A stretch of DNA of 64,000 nt from Actinoplanes italicus (GCF_003001815.1 NZ_PVMZ01000023.1:1-64000); one strand, 5' to 3'; shown: positions 15,083 through 24,528, numbered from the stretch's first letter. Made by a program: numbers and translations. The notes: generated by a model from the letters alone, not told the origin.

Positions 15083-17850
15083 GCCTGCTGAAGGAACCCG
15101 ACCTCGGCACGCCGGCCCGGCCCGGCCCCGCGACGGTGTCGCTCGAGGTGGACGGCCTGCCGGTGACCGTGCCGGAGGGCACCTCGGTGATGCGGGCCGC
15201 GGCGCTGAGCGGGATCGACGTCCCGAAACTGTGCGCCACCGACAGCCTGGAGGCGTTCGGCTCGTGCCGGTTGTGCCTCGTGGAGATCGACGGCCGCCGG
15301 GGCACTCCCGCCTCCTGCACCACCCCGGTCGCCGAGGGCATGAGGGTGAGCACCCAGACGCCGAAGCTGGAGAAGCTACGGCAGGGCGTGATGGAGCTCT
15401 ACATCTCCGATCACCCGCTCGACTGTCTCACCTGCCCGGCCAACGGCGACTGCGAGCTGCAGGACATGTCCGGCATCGTCGGTCTGCGGCAGGTCCGCTA
15501 CGGCTACGAGGGCGCCAACCACCTCGACGAGAAGAAGGACACGAGCAACCCGTACTTCGACTTCGACGCCTCCAAGTGCATCTCCTGCTCCCGGTGCGTG
15601 CGGGCGTGCGGGGAGGTGCAGGGCACGTTCGCGCTGACCATCGAGGGCCGCGGTTTCGAGTCGAAGGTGTCCGCCGGCGGCACCGACTTCATGAGCTCGG
15701 AATGCGTCTCCTGCGGCGCCTGCGTGCAGGCCTGCCCGACGTCGACGCTGCAGGAGAAGTCGGTGATCCAGCTCGGGATGCCGACCCGCAGTGTGATCAC
15801 CACGTGTGCGTACTGCGGGGTCGGCTGCTCGTTCAAGGCCGAGCTGCGCGGCGCCGAGCTGGTGCGGATGGTGCCGTACAAGGACGGCGGCGCCAACGAG
15901 GGGCACTCCTGCGTCAAGGGCCGGTTCGCGTTCGGGTACGCCACCCACCCCGACCGGGTGCTCACGCCGATGGTCCGGGAGCGGATCACCGACGAGTGGC
16001 GGCCGGTCGACTGGGACACCGCGATCGCGTTCACCGCCGCGAAACTGCGGGACATCCAGTCGCGGCACGGGGTCGGGGCGATCGGCGGGATCACGTCGTC
16101 CCGTACGACCAATGAAGAGGTCTATGTCGTTCAGAAGATGATCCGTGCCGCGTTCGGCAACAACAACGTCGACACCTGCGCCCGGGTCTGTCACTCACCG
16201 ACCGGGTACGGCCTGAAGCAGACCTTCGGCACGTCGGCCGGTACCCAGGACTTCCGGTCGGTCGCGAAGTCGGACGTGATCATGGTGATCGGCGCGAACC
16301 CGACCGACGGGCACCCGGTGTTCGCCTCCCGGATGAAGCGCCGGCTGCGGGAGGGCGCCAAGCTGATCGTCGTCGACCCGCGCCGGATCGACCTGGTCCG
16401 GTCACCGCACATCGAGGCGCGGCATCACCTGCAGCTGGCACCGGGCACGAACGTGGCGGTGGTCAACGCCATGGCGCACGTCGTACTCACCGAAGGGCTG
16501 GTCGATCGGTCGTTCGTCGACGAGCGCTGCGAGGACTTCGACGACTGGGCCGCGTTCATCGCCCTGCCCGAGAACAGCCCGGAGGCGGTCGAGGAGCACA
16601 CCGGCGTGCCGGCCGAGGAGGTCCGGGCCGCGGCGCGGCTGTTCGCCACCGGCGGCAACGGCGCGATCTACTACGGCCTCGGCGTCACCGAGCACAGCCA
16701 GGGATCGACCATGGTGATGGGCATGGCGAACCTGGCGATGGCGACTGGCAACATCGGCCGGGAGGGAGTCGGCGTCAACCCGCTGCGCGGGCAGAACAAC
16801 GTCCAGGGCTCCTGCGACATGGGGTCGTTCCCGCACGAGCTGCCCGGCTACCGGCACGTCTCCGACGATGTCGTACGCGGGGTGTTCGAGAACATGTGGG
16901 GCAGCACCCTGCAGGCCGAACCCGGTCTGCGGATCCCGAACATGTTCGACGCCGCCATCGACGGCAGTTTCCGGGCGCTGTACGTGCAGGGTGAGGACAT
17001 CGCGCAGTCCGACCCGAACATCAAGCACGTGCACGCCGCGCTGACCGCGCTGGAGCTGGTCGTGGTGCAGGACCTGTTCCTCAACGAGACCGCCAAGTTC
17101 GCGCACGTGTTCCTGCCCGGCACCTCGTTCCTGGAGAAGGACGGCACGTTCACCAACGCCGAGCGGCGGATCAACCGGGTCCGTCCGGTGATGGCGCCCA
17201 AGACCGGCAAGCACGAGTGGCAGATCGTCGCGGAGATCGCCCAGGCGATGGGCTATCCGATGCACTACGACCGGCCGAGCCAGATCATGGACGAGATCGC
17301 CGCGCTCACGCCCACGTTCGCCGGGGTCTCCTTCGACAAGCTCGACAAGCTGGGCAGCGTGCAGTGGCCGTGCAACGACAACGCCCCCGAGGGCACGCCG
17401 ATCATGCACACGGACGGTTTCGTGCGCGGCAAGGGCCGGTTCGTGCCGACGCCGTACGTGCCGACCCGCGAGCGCAGCACCCGCAAGTACCCGCTGATCC
17501 TGACGACGGGCCGGATCCTGAGCCAGTACAACGTCGGGGCGCAGACCCGGCGTACCGCCAACGTGGCCTGGCACCCGGAGGACGTACTCGAGATCCATCC
17601 GCACGACGCCGAGGTCCGGGGCATCAGTGACGGTGACGAGGTCGTCCTGACCAGCCGGGTCGGTGCCACCACTCTGCGTGCGGTCCTCGCCGACCGGATG
17701 CCGGTCGGCGTGGTCTACACGACCTTCCACCACCCGGTGACCGGCGCGAACGTCGTCACGACGGAGAACTCCGACTGGGCCACCAACTGCCCGGAGTACA
17801 AGGTGACGGCCGTTCAGGTCGGGCTCAAGAGCCCGGCGATGGCGGGTTGA
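15079..17850 (+). CDS. fdsA: NAD-dependent formate dehydrogenase alpha subunit (Mo)
   Basis: A 923-residue catalytic subunit that oxidises formate to CO2. It begins with a NuoG-like region: [2Fe-2S] (CATDSLEAFGSCRLCLVEI, later PASCTTPV), His-Cys3 cluster (HPLDCLTCPANGDC), then two [4Fe-4S] ferredoxin motifs (CISCSRCVRAC; CVSCGACVQACP). The molybdopterin domain starts with CAYCGVGCSF near residue 243. The active-site pair is Cys371-His372 in CARVCHSPTG, with Cys (TGT) in the place of selenocysteine, and the guanine-dinucleotide region runs to the end. The cofactor needs FdhD and MoeA, both encoded in this island. Formate comes from oxalyl-CoA decarboxylation. Confidence 0.95.
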   Translation: MSLLKEPDLGTPARPGPATVSLEVDGLPVTVPEGTSVMRAAALSGIDVPKLCATDSLEAFGSCRLCLVEIDGRRGTPASCTTPVAEGMRVSTQTPKLEKLRQGVMELYISDHPLDCLTCPANGDCELQDMSGIVGLRQVRYGYEGANHLDEKKDTSNPYFDFDASKCISCSRCVRACGEVQGTFALTIEGRGFESKVSAGGTDFMSSECVSCGACVQACPTSTLQEKSVIQLGMPTRSVITTCAYCGVGCSFKAELRGAELVRMVPYKDGGANEGHSCVKGRFAFGYATHPDRVLTPMVRERITDEWRPVDWDTAIAFTAAKLRDIQSRHGVGAIGGITSSRTTNEEVYVVQKMIRAAFGNNNVDTCARVCHSPTGYGLKQTFGTSAGTQDFRSVAKSDVIMVIGANPTDGHPVFASRMKRRLREGAKLIVVDPRRIDLVRSPHIEARHHLQLAPGTNVAVVNAMAHVVLTEGLVDRSFVDERCEDFDDWAAFIALPENSPEAVEEHTGVPAEEVRAAARLFATGGNGAIYYGLGVTEHSQGSTMVMGMANLAMATGNIGREGVGVNPLRGQNNVQGSCDMGSFPHELPGYRHVSDDVVRGVFENMWGSTLQAEPGLRIPNMFDAAIDGSFRALYVQGEDIAQSDPNIKHVHAALTALELVVVQDLFLNETAKFAHVFLPGTSFLEKDGTFTNAERRINRVRPVMAPKTGKHEWQIVAEIAQAMGYPMHYDRPSQIMDEIAALTPTFAGVSFDKLDKLGSVQWPCNDNAPEGTPIMHTDGFVRGKGRFVPTPYVPTRERSTRKYPLILTTGRILSQYNVGAQTRRTANVAWHPEDVLEIHPHDAEVRGISDGDEVVLTSRVGATTLRAVLADRMPVGVVYTTFHHPVTGANVVTTENSDWATNCPEYKVTAVQVGLKSPAMAG

Positions 17851-17853
17851 GGG

Positions 17854-18063
17854 ATGTCGCCACAGGTCAGGATGATCAACGATATCGCCGTACAGTTTCG
17901 CCACCAGGGGCTGGACACGGCCGCGGCGGCCATCGCCGAGCACATCCGGACGTTCTGGGATCCCCGGATGCGCGCCGAACTGATCCGGCGCGTCGACGCC
18001 GAGCCGGAGACGGTGGACCCGCTCGCCCTGGCCGCCACCCTGCTGCTGCTGACGCAACCATAG
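17854..18063 (+). CDS. fdsD: Formate dehydrogenase delta subunit
   Basis: A 69-residue FdsD-type protein (MINDIAVQFRHQGLDTAAAAIAEHIRTFWDPRMRAEL matches the family start, where the segment IAxFFxxxP..A....HI..FWxPRMR is typical). It is a small assembly or regulatory subunit of the soluble Mo formate dehydrogenase. Three bases after the fdsA stop, with GAGGG before the ATG. Confidence 0.85.
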   Translation: MSPQVRMINDIAVQFRHQGLDTAAAAIAEHIRTFWDPRMRAELIRRVDAEPETVDPLALAATLLLLTQP

Positions 18064-18072
18064 GGAGAACAC

Positions 18073-18915
18073 GTGACCGCACACCACCTCCGCTACGACG
18101 TGAACTGCTCGATCCTGTTCACCGACCTGCCACTGCTGAAGCGGCCGGCCGCGGCCAAGGCGGCCGGATTCGACGCGGTCGAGTTCTGGTGGCCGTTCGA
18201 CGAGGCGGTGCCGCCGGCCGCGGAGGTGAACGCGTTCGTCGAGGCCGTCGGCGACGCCGGTGTCCAGCTCGCCGGCCTCAACTTCTTCGCCGGGGACATG
18301 CCCGGCGGCGACCGGGGGGTGCTGTCCTCACCGGCTCACTCCGCCGAGTTCCGCGACAACGCCGAACTGGTCGCCGCGATCGGCGCCGCCACGGGATGCC
18401 GCTCCTTCAACGCCCTGTACGGCAACCGGATCGCCTTCATCAGCCGGGAACTGCAGGACGAGACCGCGGTGGCGAACCTGGCGTTCGCGGCGGAGACGGT
18501 GGCCCGCATCGGCGGCACGGTGCTGGTCGAGCCGGTGAGCGGCCCGTTCCCCTACCTGTTGCGCACCGCCGCCGACGTCATCGCGGTGCTGGACCGGGTG
18601 CGGGCCGAACGCGGGGTGCGGAACCTGGAGTTCCTGGCCGACCTGTATCACCTCACCGTCAACGGCGACGACCTGAGCAAGGTCCTCGCCGAGCACGTCG
18701 AGCGAATCGGGCACGTCCAGATCGCCGACGCGCCTGGCCGCCACGAACCCGGCACCGGCGGCATCGACATCGACGGCCACCTGAGCCGGCTCGAACAGGC
18801 CGGCTACCGCGGCCGGGTCGGCCTGGAGTACGTCGCGACCGAACCGGGCTTCGCCTGGCTGCCGCGGGAGCGCCGCGCCGCCACAGTCGTACCGGCCAAT
18901 GAAGGGAACGGCTGA
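18073..18915 (+). CDS. hyi: Hydroxypyruvate isomerase
   Basis: A 280-residue xylose-isomerase-like TIM barrel of the Hyi family, interconverting hydroxypyruvate and tartronate semialdehyde in glyoxylate metabolism. Visible hallmarks: YDVNCSILFTDLPLLKRPAAA at the start, FDAVEFWWPF, a catalytic Glu in VLVEPVSGPFPYLL near residue 157, FLADLYHLTVNGDDL, and GHVQIADAPGRHEPGTGGID, with a second Glu in VGLEYVATEP. GTG start with AGGGAG before it. It follows fdsD by 9 bases and precedes glxR by 1 base. Confidence 0.9.
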   Translation: MTAHHLRYDVNCSILFTDLPLLKRPAAAKAAGFDAVEFWWPFDEAVPPAAEVNAFVEAVGDAGVQLAGLNFFAGDMPGGDRGVLSSPAHSAEFRDNAELVAAIGAATGCRSFNALYGNRIAFISRELQDETAVANLAFAAETVARIGGTVLVEPVSGPFPYLLRTAADVIAVLDRVRAERGVRNLEFLADLYHLTVNGDDLSKVLAEHVERIGHVQIADAPGRHEPGTGGIDIDGHLSRLEQAGYRGRVGLEYVATEPGFAWLPRERRAATVVPANEGNG

Positions 18916-18916
18916 C

Positions 18917-19807
18917 ATGACCACCGTCGGTTTCATCGGTCTCGGCATCATGGGCGGCCCGATGGCCGTCAACCTGGCCAAAGCCGGGTTCGACGTGATC
19001 GGCTACGACGTCGTCCCGCCCCGCCACGCATTCCTGACCCAGGCCGGTGGCCGGTTCGCCACCGGCATCGCCGAGGTGGTGCAGAAGGCCGACGTCGTCG
19101 TCACGATGGTCCGCGACTCGGCGGACGTCGAGGCGGTCACCCTCGGCGAGCAGGGCATCCTGGCCCACGCCCGGGCGGGACAGCTCTACGTCGACATGAG
19201 CAGCATCGCGCCCAGGACCGCCCGCGACGTCGCCGAAGTGGCCCGTCCGCTCGGGGTCCGGGTCCTGGACGCCCCGGTCAGCGGCGGGGAGACCGGCGCG
19301 ATCGAGGGCAGCCTGTCCATCATGGTCGGCGGTGACGCCGAGGACTTCCAGGCGGCGCTGCCGATCCTGGAGGTGGTCGGCGCGACCGTGGTCCACGTCG
19401 GCCCGCACGGTGCCGGGCAGACGGTGAAGGCGGCCAACCAGCTCATCGTGGCCGGCACCATCGAGCTCGTCGCCGAGGCGATCGTGTTCCTCGAGGCCTA
19501 CCGGGTGGACACCGAGGCCGCGGTCCGGGTGCTGGCCGGTGGCCTGGCCGGCAACCGGATCCTGGACCGTAAGGCCGCCGGGATGCTGGCCCGCAGCTTC
19601 GAGCCCGGCTTCCGGATCGACCTGCACCACAAGGACATGGGCATCGTCACGTCGGCGGCCAGGGAGGCCGGGGTGGTCATCCCGCTCGGGTCGGCGGTCG
19701 CGCAGCTGATCGCCGCGCTGAAGGCGCAGGGCGACGGCGGCCTCGACCACAGCGCCCTGCTGAAGCTGGTCGAGCAACTCTCCGGCCGCGGCTCTCAGCC
19801 GGCGTAG
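18917..19807 (+). CDS. glxR: 2-hydroxy-3-oxopropionate (tartronate semialdehyde) reductase
   Basis: A 296-residue beta-hydroxyacid dehydrogenase that reduces tartronate semialdehyde to D-glycerate with NAD(P)H. Motifs: GFIGLGIMGGPMAVNLAKAG (Rossmann and family signature), DAPVSGGETGAIEGSLSIMVGG near residue 120 (substrate binding), and the catalytic Lys in GAGQTVKAANQLI near residue 170. The C-terminal helix bundle is complete. I start at the ATG at 18917; an upstream in-frame ATG at 18899 lies inside hyi. Its 3' end overlaps the convergent HEAT-type gene by 13 bases. With gcl and hyi it completes the glycerate pathway; a glycerate kinase is not in this window. Confidence 0.92.
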   Translation: MTTVGFIGLGIMGGPMAVNLAKAGFDVIGYDVVPPRHAFLTQAGGRFATGIAEVVQKADVVVTMVRDSADVEAVTLGEQGILAHARAGQLYVDMSSIAPRTARDVAEVARPLGVRVLDAPVSGGETGAIEGSLSIMVGGDAEDFQAALPILEVVGATVVHVGPHGAGQTVKAANQLIVAGTIELVAEAIVFLEAYRVDTEAAVRVLAGGLAGNRILDRKAAGMLARSFEPGFRIDLHHKDMGIVTSAAREAGVVIPLGSAVAQLIAALKAQGDGGLDHSALLKLVEQLSGRGSQPA

Positions 19808-20787
19808 GCGGTGAGGCGGTCATGGCCGTGCGGTAGCCCGTGGTCGCTGATGAGCAGGTTGACGTTCACGAACTCCGCGCCGTCGAAGAGCCAGGCGGCC
19901 GGGGTGTCCACCAGAGCCCGGACGACCCGCCGCTGACGTGCGGTGAGGTCACCGAAGGCGGTGCCCCTGGCGATCGGGCCGTGCGGGAAGGCCTGCCGCA
20001 GCAGCACACCGATCGTGGTCAGCGCGGGCTCGGCGCTGACGTGCCCGAGCCGGGTCAGGGCGGGTTCGAGCACGTCATCGGCGACGGACTCCAGGGTCAG
20101 CAGCGCCAGCCCCGCCACGTCACCCTCCAGGTAGGCGACCTTTGGCTCGTCGCGGTGGCCGCTCGACGCCCAGCGCAGCAACTCCGCGGTCGCGCCCTCG
20201 CCGCCGAGGCGGGCCAGGGCGACTGCTCCCGCCCATCGGTTCAGGGGGTGGTCGTCGCTCAGCGCGCGCTCGGCGGCCGGCACACCTTCGGGCAGGCCGA
20301 GCAGTCCCAGGGCGACGATCGCGGTCGGGCTGTCCAGGGCGGCCAGGACGGGCACCGACTCGAGCCGGCCGGGGTACCACCCGAGCAGATACGCGGCGTG
20401 GTCGGCGAGTTCAGGGTCGGTGGTGAGGGTGTCGAACAGCGGCAGCCCTTGGGCGACCGCGTCGTATGCGGCTGCCTCATCCGCGTCGAGCGCATCGCGC
20501 CGCACGCCTCCCGGCAGCCACGCCGCGTCGGTGCCCACCGCAATCCGGCCGAGGAGATAAAGGAGCAGATCACGATCCGGTACGGCCGAGTCCGCGGCCA
20601 GTTCCAGCAGCGATGGCACGGCGGCGGCGCTGGCGGAGTATCGGTTGCCCTGGTGGGTGATGCTCGCGTACAGCTCACCGAACGACTCGCGCCGCTCGTC
20701 CTCGTCGGGCGACCGTAGCGCCGCCAGATGCCCGGGAACGTCCTCGGCCGAGCCGTACGCGTGCCGCAGCGCCGCCCAGTCGGTCAT
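19795..20787 (-). CDS. HEAT-like repeat protein
   Basis: A 330-residue all-helical protein built of degenerate HEAT/armadillo-type pairs (LRSPDEDERRESFGELYASI; AVPSLLELAADSAVPDRDLLLYLLG; VPVLAALDSPTAIVALGLLG; NRWAGAVALARLGG). Proteins of this type are frequent in actinomycetes and act as binding scaffolds; no catalytic motif is visible. It lies convergent to the fds-hyi-glxR operon inside the oxalate island, yet shows no connection with it and has no regulator palindrome at its own start. It could be a resident gene around which the island was built. Confidence 0.7.
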   Translation of the reverse strand: MTDWAALRHAYGSAEDVPGHLAALRSPDEDERRESFGELYASITHQGNRYSASAAAVPSLLELAADSAVPDRDLLLYLLGRIAVGTDAAWLPGGVRRDALDADEAAAYDAVAQGLPLFDTLTTDPELADHAAYLLGWYPGRLESVPVLAALDSPTAIVALGLLGLPEGVPAAERALSDDHPLNRWAGAVALARLGGEGATAELLRWASSGHRDEPKVAYLEGDVAGLALLTLESVADDVLEPALTRLGHVSAEPALTTIGVLLRQAFPHGPIARGTAFGDLTARQRRVVRALVDTPAAWLFDGAEFVNVNLLISDHGLPHGHDRLTAYAG

Positions 20788-20860
20788 CTCGCCATCCTGC
20801 CAGCGCCGGACGTCCGTTTCGCGGACGGGCCGAACCGGCCGGGACGGTGAACGGCGCGGG

Positions 20861-22087
20861 TCAGGACGGCGCCGGCACCCCGGCGGCCTGATCGATCCGG
20901 CGGCCGTCCCTGCCGGCCACGACCGTGACGGCCGGCGGCGAGCCGCTGGGTAGCGCGAGCAGTTCCACCTCGTCGCCGGGCCAGCCCGCTGGCACGACCG
21001 CGAGCGCGTCCGCCATCGCGGCGCCCCATAGGGAACCGGGTCGGTCGTGTCCGACGGGCAGGGCCGCGGACCCGGCCACGGTGACCGGCACCAACCGGGT
21101 GTCGCGGTCGTGCGGTGTCACCGGCCCCGCCAGCGCGGCGGTCGTGACCGGCGGTTCGGGCCGGCCGGACAGCCGACCGAGCAGTGGGGTGACCAGGGTC
21201 AGTGCGGCGACCAGGGCCGCATACGGATTGCCGGGCAGGCCGACCACGAACCGGCCGTCCGGCAGCACCGCGAACAGCTGCGGGTGCCCGGGCCGGCAGG
21301 CGACGCCGTGGATCGGTACCCGCGCTCCCAGCGTGTCGAGGGCCGAGCGCAGATGGTCGGCGGCGCCGGCCGAGGTGGCTCCGCAGACCACCAGCACGTC
21401 GGCGTCCGGGCGCAGCAACGCCTCGACCAGCAGCGCGGCGTCGTCGGTGACCATCGTTTCCCCGACCGGCTCGGCACCGGCGGCCCGGATCATGCCGGGC
21501 AGCATAGGCCCGATGGCGTCACGGACCTGTCCCGCCGCCGGGATCCCGCCGCGGCGCAGTTCGGCGCCGGTGACCACGGTCGCGACCCGGGGGCGGCGGT
21601 GCACGGTCAGCGTGTCGTGCCCGAGGCCGGCGGCCAGCCCGAGCACGACGGGGCTGACCAGCGTGCCGGTGTCGAGCACCCGCCGGCCGGCCGGGCAGTC
21701 CTCGCCGCGGCGGCGGATGTGCCGGCCGGGGGAGAACTCGCCGGTCACCGTGCGGCTGTTGCGGGTGGCCCGTTCGTAGGGCAGCACGGCATCGGCACCG
21801 GCCGGCACCACGGCGCCGGTGCCGATCTCGGTGGCGTACCCCGGTGACAGCGGCGGGGGCGGGCCCGGGTCACCGGCGAGGATCCGCCCGACGAGCCGCC
21901 ACGGCCCGGGGCCCGCGACGGCGTATCCGTCCATGGCGGCGGCGTCGTAGGCGGGCAGCGGCGAGAGCGCGACGAGGGGCTTCGCCAGTACGCAGCCGAC
22001 CGCCTCGCCGAGCGGCACGTCGACCTCCGGCAGCGGGCTGCCCGCTTTCCGTGCGTAGTGCCGGGCCTCGTGCCATTCGATGCTCAT
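20861..22087 (-). CDS. moeA: Molybdopterin molybdenumtransferase MoeA
   Basis: A 408-residue MoeA that inserts molybdate into adenylylated molybdopterin. Motifs: LSPLPAYDAAAMDGYAVAG near residue 47 (the P.....MDGYA signature), GAVVPAGADAVLPYE, VVTGAEL, and the MoaB-like nucleotide part with VCGATSAGAADHLRSAL and PGHPQLFAVLPDGRFVVGLPGNPYAAL near residue 285. The ATG at 22087 has AGGAG at proper spacing; the GTG at 22093 lies within that site and is not preferred. Being divergent from the OFA transporter and sharing its operator region, this copy looks dedicated to the formate dehydrogenase. Confidence 0.9.
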   Translation of the reverse strand: MSIEWHEARHYARKAGSPLPEVDVPLGEAVGCVLAKPLVALSPLPAYDAAAMDGYAVAGPGPWRLVGRILAGDPGPPPPLSPGYATEIGTGAVVPAGADAVLPYERATRNSRTVTGEFSPGRHIRRRGEDCPAGRRVLDTGTLVSPVVLGLAAGLGHDTLTVHRRPRVATVVTGAELRRGGIPAAGQVRDAIGPMLPGMIRAAGAEPVGETMVTDDAALLVEALLRPDADVLVVCGATSAGAADHLRSALDTLGARVPIHGVACRPGHPQLFAVLPDGRFVVGLPGNPYAALVAALTLVTPLLGRLSGRPEPPVTTAALAGPVTPHDRDTRLVPVTVAGSAALPVGHDRPGSLWGAAMADALAVVPAGWPGDEVELLALPSGSPPAVTVVAGRDGRRIDQAAGVPAPS

Positions 22088-22151
22088 GGCCACTCCTCGT
22101 CATCGTCCGGAGCTGGACAGTCACCCGTCCCGTCATGGACAATATGCATTC

Positions 22152-22166
22152 CACATACTGTATACG
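22152..22166 (+). promoter_or_regulatory. Oxalate-regulon palindrome between moeA and OFA transporter
   Basis: CACATAC-T-GTATACG, the palindrome core CATAC-N-GTATnC of the island in a shared divergent promoter. A further half-site TATGCAT lies at 22143-22149. It is 22 bases before the transporter start and 65 before moeA. Confidence 0.65.
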
Positions 22167-22187
22167 ATGATCGGTCGGAGGTGCCAG

Positions 22188-23558
22188 ATGACGGATTCCC
22201 ACGACACGACAGTGCGCGAGGTCAGGGACTTCTACGGCCGTCGCTACCGGGTGGGGGAGAGCGACCGCATCCTGCTGGGACGGTCGCGATCGTGGATGCT
22301 CGGGCTGCCCTGGGCCGCGATGCTGGCGATCAGCCTCTTCCAGTACGGCTACGGCGTATCCCTGCCGACCCTCGTCGAGGACAACGGGTGGAGCGTCTGG
22401 CAGGCGTTCGGCGTACTCGGGCTCTGGGTTGTCCTTCAAGCAGTCGGCTCGCCCCTGGGCGGATGGCTCTATCAGCGGCTGCGGGTGCGTCTCGCGGTGC
22501 CGATGCTGATCGGCGCGGCCTGCTGCCTGATCGCGCTGGTCACCCTGGCGCACAGCGGCGACCTGGTCATCGTCCTGCTGGGCTATTCGGTCCTGGGTGG
22601 GCTGGGCGCCGGTCTGGTTTACATGACCTGCATCGCCACGGTCACCGAGTGGTTTCCCGAACGTCTCGCCTCCCGGGTGGCGATGGTGGGAGCCGCGTTC
22701 GGCTACGGCGCCATCCCGTTCGTCGTCGTCGCCGGTTACGGCCTCGATCCGGCGAACCGGACGGCCGTGCTGGACGCCACGGCCGTGGTCGTGTTCGGTG
22801 TCGTCGCGGTCTGTGGCCTGCTGATGCGCAAGCCGCCGAGGAACTGGTGGCCGGAGCAGATCGACCCGCAGCGCTGGGCCGTCGACCGTCGGCTCAACCG
22901 CAGCATCCCGCACAACCGGCCCGCCACCCGGCCGTATCCGCCGCTGGCGGCGCTGCGCAGCGGCATGCTGCCGATGATGTTCGTGGTCGTGGTGCTCACC
23001 GCGGCCATGGCGCTGTTCGACATCGCCTACCTGGCCGGTACCGCGTACACGTTGAACCTGCCGGCGACGACCCTGGTCGCGGCGATGGGTGCGCTGGCCG
23101 CCTCCAACGGCATCGGGCGGGCGGTGACCAGCTCTCTGGCCGACCGGATCGGCCGCCGCGGAACCCTCGGCCTGTCCCTGCTCGTCGGCGGAGCCGCCCA
23201 GTTCGGCCTGCTCGCGGCGGCGGCCAACGACAATCATCCGGCAGCGCTGGTGTGCTTCGCCGCGCTGGCCGGAGCCGGCACCGGTGCTGGGTACTCGCTG
23301 CTGGTCAGCCTGGTCCGCGACTGGTTCGGCGACGACGCGACCGTGCCGAACTACGGGATCGTCTACAGCGGGAAGGCGGTCGGCGCGGTGACCGGGATCG
23401 TGCTCGCGGGCCTGGTGGTGACGTCGCCTGATTCCGTCGTGCCGTTCGTGGTGGCCGGCTGTCTCGGACTGCTCGGTGCGGCGCTGACCCGCTGGATGCG
23501 CCAGCCCCGGCCGGCCCTGGTGCGGCTGCCGTCGACGCTCCCGGCCGACCGGCTCTAG
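22188..23558 (+). CDS. MFS transporter, oxalate/formate antiporter (OFA) family
   Basis: A 456-residue 12-helix MFS permease. The pattern LFQYGYGVSLPTLVEDNGWS in helix 1 and the paired glycine-rich segments (GYSVLGGLGAGLVYMTCIATVTEWFPERLASRV around residue 135, and AGAGTGAGYSLLVSLVRDWFG in the second half) are typical of OxlT-like carriers. OxlT exchanges oxalate for formate; with frc, oxc and fds in the same island, oxalate uptake is the likely role, although monocarboxylate transport is also known in the family. GGAGG (22178) sets the start. Shares its promoter region with moeA. Confidence 0.85.
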   Translation: MTDSHDTTVREVRDFYGRRYRVGESDRILLGRSRSWMLGLPWAAMLAISLFQYGYGVSLPTLVEDNGWSVWQAFGVLGLWVVLQAVGSPLGGWLYQRLRVRLAVPMLIGAACCLIALVTLAHSGDLVIVLLGYSVLGGLGAGLVYMTCIATVTEWFPERLASRVAMVGAAFGYGAIPFVVVAGYGLDPANRTAVLDATAVVVFGVVAVCGLLMRKPPRNWWPEQIDPQRWAVDRRLNRSIPHNRPATRPYPPLAALRSGMLPMMFVVVVLTAAMALFDIAYLAGTAYTLNLPATTLVAAMGALAASNGIGRAVTSSLADRIGRRGTLGLSLLVGGAAQFGLLAAAANDNHPAALVCFAALAGAGTGAGYSLLVSLVRDWFGDDATVPNYGIVYSGKAVGAVTGIVLAGLVVTSPDSVVPFVVAGCLGLLGAALTRWMRQPRPALVRLPSTLPADRL

Positions 23559-23637
23559 AAGGACGGCCGGCTCAGAAAGGCCGGCCGGTTTCCAAGGAGC
23601 CGGCCGGGTCCAGGCGACGAGAAGGGGCGGTGGCGAG

Positions 23638-24474
23638 ATGGGACGGGTGACGAGCCGGCGCAGGGTGCTGCGGATCGTCGACGGGGTGGCCGGCGAACCG
23701 GTCGACACCCTGGCGGCCGAGGAGCCGCTGGAGATCCGGGTCAACGGCACCCCGCTGGTGGTGACCATGCGGACGCCGGGCGACGACTTCGACCTGGCGG
23801 CCGGGTTCCTGGTGAGCGAGGGCGTGGTGCGGCGGGCCCGGGAGATCGCGGGCATCCGGTATTGCCTGGGCGCCACGGCGGACGGGGTCAACACCTACAA
23901 CGTGGTCGACGTGGTCCTGGCCGCCGGGGTCGCGCCACCGGACCCGTCGCTGGAACGCAACTTCTACACGACCTCGTCGTGCGGGCTCTGCGGCAAGGCG
24001 AGCCTCGACGCGGTGCGTACCGTCGCGACCTGGTCGGTGCGGGACGACCCGATCCGGCTCGACCCCGAGGTGGTCAGCGGCCTGCCCGGCACGCTGCGCG
24101 CCGCGCAGCGGGTCTTCGACCGCACGGGCGGACTGCACGCCGCCGGGTTGTTCTCCGCCGGCGGGCGGATGCTCTGCCTGCGCGAGGACGTCGGCCGCCA
24201 CAACGCCGTCGACAAGGTCGTCGGCTGGGCGCTGCGCGACGGCCGGCTGCCGCTGCGCGACACCGTGCTGACGGTCAGCGGCCGGGCGTCGTTCGAGCTG
24301 GTGCAGAAGGCGGTGATGGCCGGCATTCCGGCCCTGGCCGCGGTCTCCGCGCCGTCCTCGCTCGCCGCCGACCTGGCCGACGACGCCGGACTCACGCTGA
24401 TCGGGTTCCTGCGCGGCAGTTCGATGAACGTGTACGCCGGCGCACACCGCCTGGTACTGAAAGCCCGAACCTAG
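23638..24474 (+). CDS. fdhD: Formate dehydrogenase sulfurtransferase FdhD
   Basis: A 278-residue protein that transfers sulfur from a cysteine desulfurase to the Mo cofactor of formate dehydrogenase, needed for activity. The conserved cysteine loop is TSSCGLCGKASLDAV near residue 118, and the nucleotide-cofactor site GGLHAAGLFSAGGRMLCLREDVGRHNAVDKVVG follows. It lies 79 bases after the OFA transporter and is likely co-transcribed with it. Position apart from fdsGBAD but within the same regulon fits the shared function. Confidence 0.93.
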   Translation: MGRVTSRRRVLRIVDGVAGEPVDTLAAEEPLEIRVNGTPLVVTMRTPGDDFDLAAGFLVSEGVVRRAREIAGIRYCLGATADGVNTYNVVDVVLAAGVAPPDPSLERNFYTTSSCGLCGKASLDAVRTVATWSVRDDPIRLDPEVVSGLPGTLRAAQRVFDRTGGLHAAGLFSAGGRMLCLREDVGRHNAVDKVVGWALRDGRLPLRDTVLTVSGRASFELVQKAVMAGIPALAAVSAPSSLAADLADDAGLTLIGFLRGSSMNVYAGAHRLVLKART

Positions 24475-24493
24475 GGGTTCGGGCGGGAGTAGG

Positions 24494-24528
24494 GGTCCGG
24501 GCGGAGGCCGATCGCCTCCGCCCGGACC
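24494..24528. terminator. Perfect 15-bp hairpin between fdhD and sucD
   Basis: Arms 24494-24508 and 24514-24528 pair perfectly around the loop CGATC. It lies between convergent genes with no T tract, so it can stop transcription from both sides. Confidence 0.75.

Noticed and set aside
16186..16194. Selenocysteine at the formate dehydrogenase active site
   Set aside because: The codon is TGT, so it is the cysteine form of the enzyme.
24494..24528. Operator function for the 15-bp perfect dyad
   Set aside because: It lies between gene ends, not at a promoter, and has a short loop as in terminators.
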